Of a stretch of 64,000 nucleotides of DNA, positions 34,377 to 48,500 are shown piece after piece. Source of the stretch: Moniliophthora roreri (Eukaryota > Basidiomycota > Agaricomycetes > Agaricales > Marasmiaceae); contig LATX02000194.1 in the NCBI GenBank assembly GCA_001466705.2, positions 186,001-250,000 on the forward strand, in the 5' to 3' direction. The notes under the pieces were generated by a model. The model made no database searches. It was given only the letters and a program-made list of their open reading frames with translations, and was not told where the DNA came from. A program made the position numbers and the translations under genes. How positions within the stretch are numbered: the first letter of the stretch is position 1; each line of letters begins with the position of its first letter.

Positions 34377-34734
34377 ATTGTGTGAGTTGAGGGAGATGTG
34401 GTTGTTGTTGTTGTTGCTGACTTTATAAGGTTGTCGCAGTCTGTCGCAGCTCCTCTGTTGTGCCTGTTGTGCCTGCTGTGCATTGACTCGGGTGACTCCA
34501 AAGCTTCCGGCGCCCAGACCGACAGCCGACGCAGCCACATCGGTGCTGGTAGCTGGGCAGAGGCTGTGTCGCGATCAATTGAATCACGCGTCAAACGCCT
34601 GCCAAAAAAAAAAGTTCAAAAATTCTTTTTTTTTTTTGTCTTTCTTCTTTCATTGACTGCTTTGCTGTAGACTTTGCTGTTCTCCCTCTTACTCTTCTTC
34701 CTTAATCAGTCTTCAAATCGAAAATCAAAAAAGC

Positions 34735-36217
<1,483 letters not shown>

Positions 36218-36764
36218 GTTGATCTTTCCAGCTATTCTTCTTCGCAGCTTTCTATACACATGGCGAATGGGATTCAAAGCTGATCGGTTGGCTGGCCAGG
36301 TCTTGATTCATAAAAGCTCGGCCTCGTCCTCCCCACCGATGGGCTTTATTGGTTCCTCAGTGCTGTGGTCATATTCCGCTCGTTCAAATTTGTATACAGT
36401 ACTTGCTCGGTTATCTCATCATCTCTTTTTTACAGGTACTAATTCGACATTGACGATGTTGTATCTCAAAAACTGTACCGTTATCTTACCTTGTTTTGAG
36501 TCCTTGATTGCTTTGTTTTTTGATGATCTACATATATCCCACATCACTCATTCCAAGCACTGCGTATTCGTCAATTCGTTATTCGTTTAACTAGGCTCTA
36601 TGCGTATAGGTGCTAATGATAATACACGATTAAGACGCAAGGGTAGTGTTTTAAAAAAAAAAAAAAAAAAAGACGAGAAATCAATGTATACACGTAATCA
36701 TAACAAAAGAAAACGAAAAAAAAAAAAATACAACCTTTCCTTTTGGATTTTGCAGCTCTACAAC
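36218..36764. other. convergent 3' region with poly-A tracts
   Basis: This lies between the stops of PRMT1 and the F-box gene. It holds long adenine runs near 36651-36671 and 36715-36728. A short frame through them is Lys-rich only because of the A tracts. Presumably the two 3' UTRs. Confidence 0.6.
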
Positions 36765-38779
36765 TCAAGTATGCCCAAATTCTCGATTGACGAGAAATCC
36801 CCATACCGCCAAGCACACCAGGAACGCACAGAATGCAATCATTCGCAACTCCTCCCCTGCGGCACTGTTCTCCGATAACAAACTCATAAAACCCTTCAGG
36901 CCCTTCTTGCTGCGACTGGGTGAGCCTGCAGGACGCAAATCACTAGTGTACCTCTTCGTTCGGTACGAGCAGCCCAGCCCCATGGGCCATACAAGCCGTC
37001 GTCGTTCAAACGCCCGCAGGGTCAACGGTAGACCGTGATTATCACATGTGAGAGTGAACGAGCCCGATGCCTTGGTACGAAGGGTGAATAGGAAAAGAGA
37101 CATAGAGAAGGGTAGGGATATGGGGTATTTCATTGGTAAGAATGTCAATGTAAAGTTCTCGAGGCGTGGATTGGCCATGGCAATTCGTGCTGCACCCGCT
37201 GCCAGATTTTCATCTCCCGGGTATCGCACGATGCTTAGATGAAGAACACGCAGCTTGGTGAAGCCACGAATCGTCTTTGAAAAGGTGTCCTTGGTGGGGA
37301 ACGGGGTGAGAAACGTGTCAGATTGATGATCGTCGAAAAGTTGACGTACTATCTGAAATGAAGGTCGATGTCCACATACTAATTCGAGATGTCGCAGATT
37401 AGGACACGATGCAATAAGGGACTTGAGGAGATTGCCGCTATCATACATGGAATGAAGAGTAAATGAAATCTTAAGTTTGGTGAGAGACGTGAGGCGCTGC
37501 AGCAGGCCGGCAACGACTAATGAAGTCACTTCGCGAGTCTGCATAGACTCTCGGAACGTAACAGACTCCAAATAATGATGGGCATGCGGCATAGCCTGTA
37601 GTTGCTCTAGGGTGCCGGAAAATGACCGTAACTTGAAAGTGTCCGGATTAAGAGACGATAGTTCCGTGTGGCCGACATTGGCTCTGGATAAGCTCAAATC
37701 TTCTAGCAGCGGATGAGCCTCCAGGAAATCGATAAATGGGCTACGTGACGTCCCGGTAGCCATGCCCGGCCTATCTACCACAACGTCACCCAAAATGAGT
37801 TTTCGAAGCTTGGGCCACCTTCCCTCGAGGATGTGATGGGCTTCTGTAGGGAAAGTCGATATGCCGTCAATGGCCAATTCCTCGAGATTTGGACAACGCT
37901 CTATGAGCATCTCCCAAAATCGTCGAGAGACGGGTCGTTCCTCTTCAATAAAATTGAGTCTTGTGACTTTTGTAGATAGAGTTGAATATGCACCTTCAAA
38001 GAACATCTCGGGATGGTTTTCAAAGAATCCTGGTTTGAGCAGAAACGCGAAACCTCTGAGATCATTGAAGTCGAACAACTAAACATCATGATTAATGAGT
38101 ACGGGATAAAGCTGGGTCCATTTTCGGCTCACGTGGCTGTTGAGTGCTGGCAGTATTGAACCAATGCTTGTGCTGATGTGCTTTAGCCGGGGACAGCTAC
38201 GAATCGATATCGGTAAGAGAAACCATGCATGTGGTCCAATTACGACGCACCACACCCGCAATGCAAACCACATGTCGTCAAAGTATGGAAGCTCGTCAGA
38301 GTCCCACGTAAACTTGGCCAAGGCATCCAACGTGAAAGCTATCGCGCACTCCCGTACAGCTGCTGAAGCGACTACAGCGTCGAAAAATTGATGGCTGGAA
38401 GGCTTCTTTGATCGAGGTCGAATGATCAGCTCCCGTACATGTCGGGCGATGTCCCGTCGACGGCTGAGCATAGCCAACGTAGCCTTACATTGTTCAGCAG
38501 AGCTGAGGACAACTTCAGCGTAAAGAATGGATGATACGTTGGTGAAGATACGATTGTTCTAGATATTACGGTAACTGGCTTGTTCAGACGGCTCGACAAC
38601 GCCCTGTAAGATCGACATACCGTTGAACAAAAATTGAATAAATCCATCCTGGTATCGAGATATCCTGCGATTTCGAGGAGGAGATCCCCCGGGGCGAATG
38701 CTAGCGACCTCTCAGCTGGCACTCGCTTCTTCCCCAAGCCTAAGCCTTCCAGTTCCGTTCGTCCAGCAAGTCGGGACAT
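36765..38779 (-). CDS. F-box protein with leucine-rich region and C-terminal membrane segment
   Basis: Likely substrate adaptor of an SCF ubiquitin ligase. Exon 1 (ATG 38779) carries the F-box start, LAFAPGDLLLEIAGYLDTRM, then DLFNFCST. A GTATGT...ATCTAG intron shifts to the frame NNRIFTNVSSILYAEVVLSS, which completes the F-box. AEQCKATLAMLSRRRDIARH follows. A second intron (GTGAGC donor, about 51 nt) joins ALNSH to LFDFNDLRGFAFLLKPGFF. The remaining 430 residues show degenerate leucine-rich repeats (CPNLEELAIDGI, WPKLRKLILGDV, HPLLEDLSLSRA, LTSLTKLKISFT, CPNLRHLELVC, FTKLRVLHLSIV). The end is unusual: a hydrophobic MIAFCAFLVCLAVWGFL followed by VNREFGHT, like a tail anchor. Substrates are unknown. 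Confidence 0.85.
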
Positions 38780-40087
38780 TGTTTAGAGTGACAGAGAAAA
38801 GAGTTGGCGAGTATTCAGTGACTTATGATAGAGCTAAGGCGGGAAATAGCATGCAGCAGAGGATATAACTGGTGGTTATGATGGTGGTCCTTTTGAATGA
38901 GTTGTAATACTGTCAAGCGAACTTTTGGGATCATGATCAGGAAATCTACCATAAGAAGATTCCACGTGGCATACGTAATCCCGCGATAAGATTAGATTCC
39001 GCATATGGCCGACGGAAACCGATTCTCCCCATGGGTTCGAACAGGTCCAAACAGGGGTCATTTCTGACCATACTGCATTCCAAAATGCAACACAGTCGAT
39101 GCTAGTAGTAGCTCTGGAGATGACTCAGAAGCAAAGTAAAGAAAGTAGCGATCGTGTCCACCCCTACTGAAATTTTTCATATCACATGAATCGCCGCTTA
39201 ATCGCCTACAGTCGTGTGTATCCAGTAGGAGGATCTTTATAGGCGGTACAATCTCATCGTGATCCATGACCACCCGCGGAGGCCTAGCGCGGCCTAGCTT
39301 GACCCCGACAGGCCGCCCTTGCCATATCGTATTGGAACTTCACCAGGATTAATCACAACTCTCGCCCCCGGAAAATTCTCAAGAAGCAAGCGACTCTCGA
39401 GAATGAGTCCAAGGAAAGGTATCTGTCAGAAGGTTCGATTTCTTGAGATTTTGAGCATGAATCCAAGCCCCACACGCGCCCACTGACAGTATGTTGAGTT
39501 TGCATGTTTAGAAAGGAAGGAATGTGGAATCTTAAAGGAGTGAGCATTCCGCGGATATCGATCCTGCGTGCGCCGAGCTCTACATGATCCGGGGGAATGT
39601 TCGTTTGAAGGAGTTCGGTTCGGACAGAGCGACTAGGGAATGGTCAAAGTGATTTGCCAGAGATCCGGGAAACAAAATTATATATCAGTCAGAAATGTAG
39701 AGGCTAGAGGATTTTGTGATGTCGCCCAAGAAAACTAGCTGAATGCATTTCAAACACCCTGCAAACACCCCGCACTGTTCCGAAGCTCCAAATGAGTAAA
39801 TAAAGAGCCAAATGCCTATACTTTTGGAGCGCAGGTCTGGAGAGTTCTAGTCATGGAGAAAGACTCAGAGACGGGAAGAGACGTGCACGCTCGCGTGGGG
39901 CCGTGAGAAATGCGCCTTTTCGCTGACGTCAGACCATGATTGTGCCTTGCCAAAAGACCTGCTCCTCGCAATCTCCAGCTTTGGATATTCCTCCTCGTGC
40001 TGTGGCTCTCCATGATGGCATTCAACAGCTCTGAAGTTTTAAATGGCTCGGGAAGATGTTCCACAATCTCAAATTTTACGACCCATC
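38780..40087. other. 1.3 kb intergenic, divergent promoters
   Basis: This lies between the F-box gene start and the GH128 start. Short frames on both strands lack motifs. A GGTTCGAAC string near 39033 recalls a tRNA B box, but no cloverleaf can be built around it. Promoters of both genes are expected here. Confidence 0.5.
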
Positions 40088-41334
40088 ATGACAACTACTA
40101 CAACTTCAAGTCTATTCCTTTTCAAACTTGCTCTCTACGCGTATCTACTCAGACTTGTAGCAGCTCCAGCCTTCGCTATCCCAAATGGTGAAGGACCCCA
40201 ACTGTACAAACGAGCTAGGGCTGTTACAAACAGCTCGAAGGCGGGACTGGCATGGCCTGGCGGCGATGAAGCTCTCGGTCAGTATCTAACTACTGACAAA
40301 GTTTCTTGGTCAGTTCACTCTTCTCGATCCGTGTAATTTTGCTGATTTTCTTTCAAGGTATTATTCTTGGTCGCCTCAAAGTGGGGTCAAGAGTACCGAG
40401 CTGGAGTATGTACCCATGTTGTGGGGCAAGAACCAAGTGGAGGAGTTCAATGCCACGATTAACCAGACCATAACAAACCTCAATGTCAAGGCCATTCTTG
40501 GCTTTAATGAGTGAGTCCCTGCGCCATTTTATATCTTATATCTCAACCTTTCTTTAGACCTCAAGAAAAAGGCCAGTCCAATCTGACGCCGCAGGAGGGT
40601 GCCGACCTGTGGAGAACGTACCTAGAACCTCTGCGTAGCTCTCGCAACGTACGTCTAGGTAGTCCCGCTCCATCCAGCGCCCCGTCAGGCAAGGTCTGGA
40701 TTCAGGAGTTCTTGGAGGCTTGCAATGGTGGATGCACAGTTGATTTCATCGCAATGCGTGCGTACTTTGCCTTTGAAACCTCGGTCTACCTTTATCCTAA
40801 AACTGATGTCATCATGAGTAGATTATTACGATGTCAATGCAACTGACTTCATTCGTTACCTGAATGACTATCACGATACCTTCCAACGGCCACTCTGGAT
40901 TACCGAATGGGCTTGTCAGAATTTCAACCCAGGCAACCAGTGTTCATACGACGACATCGTCTTGTTTTTGAACAAAACTCAGTCGTTTATGGACGAAACG
41001 GAGTGGGTTGAGCGTTACTCGTGGTTCGGTGCCTTATGGGATCTGCAAGGTGTCAACAAGGTGCGTAACTTGACGTATTGCAGTAGGTGCTAAGTGCTCA
41101 CTGTTGTGTTTTTAGGATAACGCCTTGATGACTTCTGCAGGCGAACTCACCGATCTTGGCGCACAGTATATCGGGGCTAAGCCACCAATGACAAGTGGTG
41201 GGGGCAACGCTGATGGCCCAAACGCACCAGGTGGTGGTGGCGGCAGCAGAAATGATGCCACGACCAAGAATGCTACATGGTATACGTTGGTGGGAGCGAC
41301 TTGGCTCACTGCAGCTCTGTTCTATATCGTGTAA
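40088..41334 (+). CDS. GH128 glycoside hydrolase (asl1-like), secreted and probably GPI-anchored
   Basis: Family GH128 members are beta-1,3-glucanases, many acting on the fungal cell wall. I chose the ATG at 40088 because it puts SLFLFKLALYAYLLRLVAA as a clean signal peptide; an in-frame ATG at 40043 adds 15 polar residues. Then come KAGLAWPGGDEALGQYLTTD, WYYSWSPQSG, EYVPMLWG, and AILGFNEPQEKGQSNLTPQE with the acid/base Glu in FNEP. A split HYYDVNATDF forms across an intron. LWITEWACQNFNP carries the nucleophile Glu in TEW. The tail is Gly-rich (PGGGGGSRNDATTKN), followed by a hydrophobic end, as in GPI-anchored proteins. Several NxS/T sites fit secretion. About five exons, no damage. Confidence 0.9.
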
Positions 41335-41508
41335 GCCATTAGTTTGCACTCCCCAAGATACCTTGGTCGATACCCAAGTCAATTACGGACAGCACGCTGT
41401 AGATCGCGAAGGACTATTGTTGTAACGATAGATTTATAACATCTTCATACCCACTGTATCTAGCTTGTTACAGATGATATACACGTTTGATTACCAAGTA
41501 CAGAGATC

Positions 41509-42925
41509 TCATTCGACGAAGCTACCCCATACATCTCCAGACCCATCCACGGCGGTGAACTTGAAACCATGTCCAGGCTTCACAAACACAACTTGACCCC
41601 GAGTCAGTAGCTCCGTGGGACTGTCACCTTCCAACCCACTGAGGCGAACGCTACCATTTGTTACAATGAAAACAGTGGGTCCCGTGATGCCTTCTTCAAT
41701 GACCTCCACCATTCCTGTTGATACATGCATGTGGAGTAGGTCAAACTCATCCATGGGAACCTTGTACAACTCAGTCAGCTTATGATTTGACTTTGACCAT
41801 GTCTCATGCTTGAGCTCCAGGTTTTTCGACGGAGGAGTCTGGTACAAGAGCATATCAACAAATGTTTTCGGATCGTTTCTGTCCTTCTCATCCTCAAAGC
41901 CTGTTGCGATCTGGAAAACATTGAGCGAGTGAAGAATCGATCAGACAAGCAGGTTTTACTCACCATGTTATCCGACCAGGCCATGCACTCCACAACGTCA
42001 CCCTCCAAGTACGCATGTATGCAATCCGCAGGCACCGCGATACCTTCTCCTCGAGAAAGTCGGCAAAAGTTCATAAAGAAGGTGGCAGCGAAGAGACCGA
42101 CATCGCCAGGGTACATGTTAAACGTCTTTCTCACCACTTCAGCGAGCTTCTGTTTTTGACCCATCGCCCCCAAAGCAGAATCTCCTTCCTGCTCTACTCG
42201 CTTGACAAGTTTCTCTGCCTGCTTGGTTATTGATCCTTGGTCCCGATGCATGAGCGATGAAAAGACCCTCTTCAGCTTTTGTTTTGTTTCTGCGCCCTCT
42301 GTAGGGGCGTTCAAGAATTCGCTGGCAGCCTCCCGGTCTGCAATGGCTTCTCGAAGCTCGGGCACGTCCTTCAAGAAACCTTGTATCTCTTCAACGGGAC
42401 GAAAGCCAATGAAACCTTCGAATACATCTGACAACGTAACCGCGACCTCGGGCTTATGATTAGGATCCACGAATGTCTCGTTTTTCCCCGTATCTTTCTT
42501 CTCCTGGTCCATGAGCTTCTCTGCTAGCGACCGGTCTGGGTGAGCTTGGAGTGGCAAGGCTTTGTCGAATGACAGAATCTTGAAGAGGAATGGGAGATGT
42601 CTGTCTTCGTGGAATCGACGGAAGATCGTCGAACCAAGGAACTCTTCTGGATTCGACGCAATGAGGTCGCTAAGTAGACGACCATCGGGGATTGTACGTG
42701 CACATCCGTTCGGGTGGTCTCCCATCCATATCTAAGATAGCAATCAGATAAATATTCAAGAGCCAGGTAGACACGAACCTCTCCATAAGGTTGAATCTCG
42801 TCAATATGAAATTTGTTTTCTGGCGTGGCTGCAGCATACTGAGCTGCCAGGGATTTCGAACCCTTCTTCCCGTACGGATACGGTTGAACGGGGCAAGAAA
42901 GGCGAATAAAAGGTGAAGAAGGCAT
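41509..42925 (-). CDS. PMI40: mannose-6-phosphate isomerase
   Basis: Interconverts mannose-6-phosphate and fructose-6-phosphate, feeding GDP-mannose for glycosylation and cell wall. Three exons. The ATG at 42925 begins MPSSPFIRLSCPVQPYPYG. The second exon has WMGDHPNGCA, then LPFLFKILSFDKALPLQAHP, with the Gln and His zinc ligands in QAHPD. NHKPEVAVTLSDVFEGFIGF holds the Glu ligand. The insertion typical of eukaryotic PMI follows (LREAIADREAASEFL and on), then GIAVPADCIHAYLEGDVVEC. After the last intron come FVDMLLYQTPPSKNLEL and the C-terminal cupin (LLHMHVSTGMVEVIEEGITG, GPTVFIVTNGSVRL, FVKPGHGFKFTAVDGSG). The stop is at 41509-41511. Complete. Confidence 0.94.
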
Positions 42926-43536
42926 GGTCTGAGCTGGTCAAAAGTGCTCTTTAGATTCTGGGGCCTGAGGAGCGGAATATCGTGGTGGAGGCCGCGTCGA
43001 CGTAGCCTTTTGCGTCACTACACGAGTAATACGCATACTGTGAGACACCCTTCTAGCAGGAATGCGATAGAAGTAGGCACTAGGGGGTGCAAAGTTTGGC
43101 AAGGCAAAAAGTTTATCGCGGCAGGAGGTTGGGTTTTGCAGGAGGTACTAAGTATGAAGAGTTGATGATGGGCATTGGCGCCCGGCGGGTACAGTATCTT
43201 TCGGCGCTTGTGACTTCGTCGGAACTAGTGACAACTTTGAAAAGATTAGGGTATACTAGTACTTCACGGCGTATCATTGCCATGCGAGTCATCATATATA
43301 CGAATCGGTGGGATCTGGGTCCTCTTGGGTATCTGCTGTATGTATGCGTCGACAGTAATGGAAAATTTATATAATAGCCATCTATGGCCTCTGCAAAATG
43401 ACATCTTTATGGTAACTTTCCGCGAACTACGCTTGCAAAGCATGCTTTGTCACGCCAATGTGGAAGAAAGAAATCTTTAAAGTCCGATATCCCTTGCGAC
43501 GATACGCTGCTCATACACCTCATCAAAATCAGACCA
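42926..43536. other. intergenic between PMI and P450
   Basis: It contains the PMI promoter and the 3' flank of the P450 gene. No gene recognised. The C-terminal end of the P450 might extend somewhat into it through a further intron. Confidence 0.5.
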
Positions 43537-45332
43537 TCATAGAGATAGAAATAACACGAACTTTTCTGGGGCCACATGGATGTCTACCTTTCGGAAGATA
43601 TTCCCAAAGATCAAATACAATTCGCACCATGCAAGACTGCCAAATCACGATGGGATATTAGCTTTCAATGACAAACAATGTTACTTACTTGATACCGAGG
43701 CTGAAGACAACATATATAAGTCTTACCCCGAGGTAGGCGACTTGAATCACTTACCACATGCGTGGCCCTTTAGAAAATGCAACAAGATACCTCTCTAAAT
43801 CCTTTGAATTCGGCTGAAGCCATCGTTCTGGGAGAAACTCGCTTGGGTTTTCGAATACCTGTGAATTCATATGAACGAAGCAATTGCCAATTCCTACGAT
43901 AGTCTGCACGAATGATGCCATATTGAGCCCCAACGACCCGTTTCGCAAAAGAATCAGAGTCCGCACCTTTGGGGGGATCGAACGTCCGCATATTATAGCA
44001 CCGGACTCACCGACTTCCCGGGGCAGCGGTGATATAACACCATGAGACAGGCGCAAACTTTCTTTGATGCATGCAGTCTGCGAGGCGAATCCGATTAGTA
44101 GAGATCAGGTCGGAAGCCGTACTAGTAGATACGTTACAAGATAGGGAAGCTTTTCTAGTTCAGCATATCTCATAGGCTGACTAGTATTCGGCCAAGCCCT
44201 TTGAAGCTCTTGCAACAGCTTGCGCCGAGCGCCGTCGTTATGTAGTAAATGCATCGTGCCCACCGCACACGTATGAGCGATGGTATCACTACCAGCACCC
44301 ATAAGGACCAATGCCTCATGGAGAAGAGATTGTTTAGAAAGACTCTTCTGTCGGTCAGGCACAATGAGATGGTGGAAAATTGTGTCGTGGCTTGCAGCGG
44401 TCAACAAGTCGGGGTTTTCCACATAACGATTAATCTGCTCCATTAATGTCTTGTTACATTCATCAAAGGCCATCAAGTCTGGAGCGACAAGCTGAACGAC
44501 AGAAGGGAACCGCTCCGGGATGGATGAGATGAAAGGTAGGTACTTTTGCAACCAAAGACTAGGGATGGTTTTTTGCATCGATACGAGTGTAGGAAGGTGA
44601 AAGTTGGGATCATCAAGTGCATTGAGGCAAGTGGCAAAACAGTACTCCAAGATAACATCCAATGTCGTGGAGAGGAACGCGAACATGATGTTGACAGGGT
44701 CCTTGTTCGTGTGTCGTTCGAGCCCTTCTATCAGTTTGTCGACCTATGGTTCCGTCAGAAATGCCAATTTGCATTTTGCCGCTATCATCACCTTCTGCTG
44801 TACCAAATGTTCCAATTTGAGGATGGCGCTCCTCGAGAACAGCGGAGTGAGAGAGGCCTTCCGCAACCTGTAAGTGGGGACATGCGCCAGCACGAAGGAG
44901 CTGTCATAACAATGGCGAAAAGTATTTTGGTAGAACCATTCATATTTCGTGAAGGAACCCTGATAGATTTCTGTGTATGCTTTAGGATCTGCAAAATGTA
45001 GCTTCAAACATTGAGCCGTTAGTATTTTGCATAATTACACAGATGATACGCACTGTGTTTGGTCCAATTCTGACTACCGGACCTATAGTATCCCGTCAGC
45101 CAAGAAGAGCCAGACAAGGAAGCAAGCACTTACCGTATCGTTCGTGTAGCACCCGAAGGTGGTTGACTAACTCTCCTCCAAGTACTACATCATAAAACGC
45201 TGTGTACAGCTCTGTGATCGTGGCCAGCTTTGGGCCAGGAAAACGTGATAGAGGATGTATCGTTGCACGATACAGGGCGAGGACTAACATGTGAACACCT
45301 CCCGCAAGCAGACCTAGTGCAAGTAACGACAT
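43537..45332 (-). CDS. cytochrome P450 monooxygenase
   Basis: Microsomal haem-thiolate oxygenase; substrate not predictable. The N-terminus has a membrane anchor (LLALGLLAGGVHMLVLAL) and the proline hinge HPLSRFPGPKLA. Following exons give GPVVRIGPNTLHFADPKAY, YRLRKASLTPLFSR, and an I helix with LVLMGAGSDTIAHTCAVG (AGSDT). Then come KESLRLSHGVISPLPREVG with ExxR, and FENPSEFLPERWLQP with the PERF-like motif. FSKGPRM meets a donor inside the haem-ligand Cys codon. A 12-nt microexon (43689-43700) and a last exon (from 43636) complete MCLGINLAWCELYL. I end at the first stop, 43537-43539; family C-termini are usually somewhat longer, so another intron may follow. It lies 224 bp downstream of the zinc-cluster regulator on the same strand. 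Confidence 0.9.
43689..43700 (-). other. 12-nt microexon at P450 haem loop
   Basis: On the minus strand CCTCGGTATCAA sits between introns 43701-43754 (GTAAGT...TTCAG) and 43637-43688 (GTAAGT...GGCAG). TG/C completes the haem-ligand Cys, and AA/T completes Asn of CLGIN. Phase agrees on both sides. Confidence 0.92.
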
Positions 45333-45556
45333 AGCTTTGGGAGGACGTCGTGGACAGGATATCCAGTGTTTACTGATGCCGATGTGTGGGTTGAGGGGTC
45401 GTTCACGCCAATTCCCGCCAAGCTTTTATAATTTATTTGGTGGCAAATACAATGGGAAAGACTTCCAAATCCGAACACTTCTCATTCAATTCTGTTACAG
45501 CACCTTCCGCCTGAAGGGAAGGCGACAAACAAGTGGGTATATGTAAGTTCCGCCCT

Positions 45557-48500
45557 TCATCGCCAGAACTGCTGAGAAAACGGCACTTCTGTTTCATTTG
45601 GGAGATAATTCGTCGAAAGCTGATTAGCTTGATTGAAGCTGGACAAGTACGGTGCCCAGTCTTGCATCCTAACGGGCGATCAGTTATGAGGATCATGAGA
45701 ATAAGGATGAATGCTTACTCCAATCCGAATGGGGTGGAGGACCATATCGACATGGCTGGATCATTCAGGGCAGGCAACGATGCGAGGAACTTGTCCAGTT
45801 CGGCTCCTTGGTAATGTGCAGGAGCACCATATGTGCCACTCAACTCTGGCAGACCGTACGACGTGGTTGTACTGGGAATAGATGGGGACGTACCACTCGC
45901 CGAGCCTGAGGAGGTTGACTCTGGGGTGGAAAAGTCGCCTGCGTACCCTTGAAGCTCTGGGCTAGAGTTGTTGAATGGCAATGGTGCTAATCCGTACTGG
46001 GGACCGCTCGTGTACCGAGTTCCATTAGTTTTGAGCGTTGCTCGGCGAGAGCCTGCCAACACGCGATTTTGGCTGCTGCCGAAGCTCGCGATGTTGCTTG
46101 AATTAGCAGCTTCTTCCTTCAGATTCTCCACAGATCGTCTTCGTTTTCGTCCACGTATCGGCACTTCGCTGACGGTTGCGAGGTCCACCATCAGATCACT
46201 AAAAGGCGAGTGAGATGTGAAAGTGTCAGTTATAGCATAGAAACTCACCATAGCCGTCCAGCTCCAGGCCATCTAATCATCAACTGTCAACTGGGTGATT
46301 GGCACGGAAAACAGAAGGACTGTACCGATACTCGTACGACCGAAGTAGATCCATGCATGCTTGAATGTCGGCTGTGTCGCGGTCGACATTTGAAGTTAAC
46401 CCTGAACGTTTTCCTGTCCAGCTGTTGAGGAGTAGAACTACAGCGGCCGAGAAGACACAAATCTGTTCGAACATAAGACAGATAAGCACCCAGCAGAGAC
46501 GATATCACTGACTTGCATGTGAGGGAAGGGAATAACGATCTTGCGAGTTAGAAGAGCTCTTGCAAGGTGGCTGCATGCTCGAGCAGCGGTAGTGCAGATA
46601 GTCAAGGAAGGGAAGGACATCGACGAAGGGTTTTGCGGAGTTGGAATGAAAGGTTTATGAATGAAGATTTGCAACTGGTAAAAACTCGCATAGAGTATAG
46701 CGGACTGCTGTAAAAATGTCTCGTCCTTCATTTGAGGATCCCATTTCACTACAGGAGGATTGAGTCCGATGGGCAGCGACAAATAACAAGACTACGTACA
46801 ATGCACAGGGACGTTTTCAAGCCACCGATTCATAGCGCTATCCAATTCCGTGATCGTGTTCTGCTCTGATTGTACATGTGACTGACGTCCAGTTACAGAG
46901 TTGGGCTTCCGAAGAGAGTAAACCGTTCGTAGCGCATGGCTCATTATATCACTCAACATCATGAAATGTATGAAGAAATCCATTAAAGAAGGTTTTCCAG
47001 AAGGTTGCTTGAAGTTCTTGCTCGAATCGGCAGAGTCCCAGAACCTGTCAAACATTGAATGAGTGAATCCTCATATCGTCCGGTAATACCTACTCATCAT
47101 CTACCGCAATGGGAAGATCGACATCGAATCTGTTTGGTCGAATGAGCACTGTACCTCTGTCGTCGGAAAACGAAACCTACTCATCCTCATGAATAATTGG
47201 CGCGCGGCCCAGGAATGATCCCATAGTGCGCTCTTGTGCAAGCAGGACATAGAATGCACGCTTCCACAGCTCATCCTGCGCATTGGGCGCTGGAAGCACC
47301 CGACGGCTATGAGCTCCAACGTCCTGAGCGATTCGCAGACCAAAGCCTATCATGGTCCAGGGAGAGTAAGCATAACTGACGGCCTTGAGGTAGTTCACCG
47401 CGAGCTGGTGAAATGAGCATGAGAATAAAGAGTGAAGAAAAGAGTCAAAATCGTACAGCATATATTTGCAACTCGTATAGCGTCGGTTTTCCCCGAGGTG
47501 CCTTTACCACAGGGACCTGGGACATCCAGTACCAGCCTGCAGAGTTCGGCACTGTCGGTCCCTCAGAAAAGACTCGTGGATCGGAGGAGTACCGAGCCCC
47601 CGTTGCGCAGACCAACAGAAGGACGCCTCCAAATAAGTGGCCATAGAGATGCTCACGTTCGGCCACGGATCTTTCAAAAGTGGGACGGTGAAGTAGGGGC
47701 CAAAAGGGATTCACGTGTTGGAAATAGAGTTCGATGAGTTGAGGTAAAAGATCTTCGTCGGGGAACACGTAGGTAGGAGGAGTGTCATCTAGGGCGTTCA
47801 TCGGATTTGGCTCCCAGTAGCGAATTTCGTCCCCAGCATGATGCATGGGCACTTTCGGAACCTCCTTCCCAGTCCATTGTTCTTTGTGTTGTAGAGCGGT
47901 CTCAACAAGGTACAACCCGCTGTGAAGATATCATTGAAGGGTCTTACGATAGCTGATAGAATGCCACAAACCTAGCTTTCCCTAATCCCAGTATAGATTA
48001 ATGAAAAGATAGAAATAAAGTGGTAATTCAATCTCACCATAATAGCGTCGATACGGCGGTTCTAGGGCCAGTTTCTCGAGTTTATATTCAATTTCGTCAA
48101 GATCGTTTCGGGGTAGAGTTTGCTCCTCTTCAGGTGGAGCTTCTGGACTATCATTATCGAGCTCATTGCTGATATCAACGCCTGGCAAAAGCTGTTAAAG
48201 ATTGAAAATGAATTGTGTAATCATAGAACAAGAGCCCGGCTACGCACTTTCTTCAGGAGTTGCTCCATTTTTTCCAGTCGATTTTCGAGTCCTTCCACAT
48301 ATCTAGATCATTATGAGCAACACAGCACCGCATGAATAGACGCAAAGACTAACCCTTTCGCGGATCCAAGATTCTATCGCAATCCTTCAGCCCAGCTGCT
48401 CGGATTTCGAGTGAAAATGGCACACCTTGGTGAGCTCCACGTGGGTACAATCGATCCCCGCATTCACACAATTCGTGCATTGACCGTTGGGCTTCTCTCC

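Noticed and set aside
36600..36878. Lys-rich plus-strand frame after PRMT1
   Set aside because: Its lysines come from poly-A tracts, and it runs antisense into the F-box gene's last exon.
39020..39060. tRNA-like B box (GGTTCGAAC)
   Set aside because: The flanks do not pair into an acceptor stem or anticodon arm and no A box is present.
43755..43790. Truncated P450 ending before the haem Cys
   Set aside because: The apparent stop is just after a GTAAGT donor. The 12-nt microexon and last exon complete the motif.
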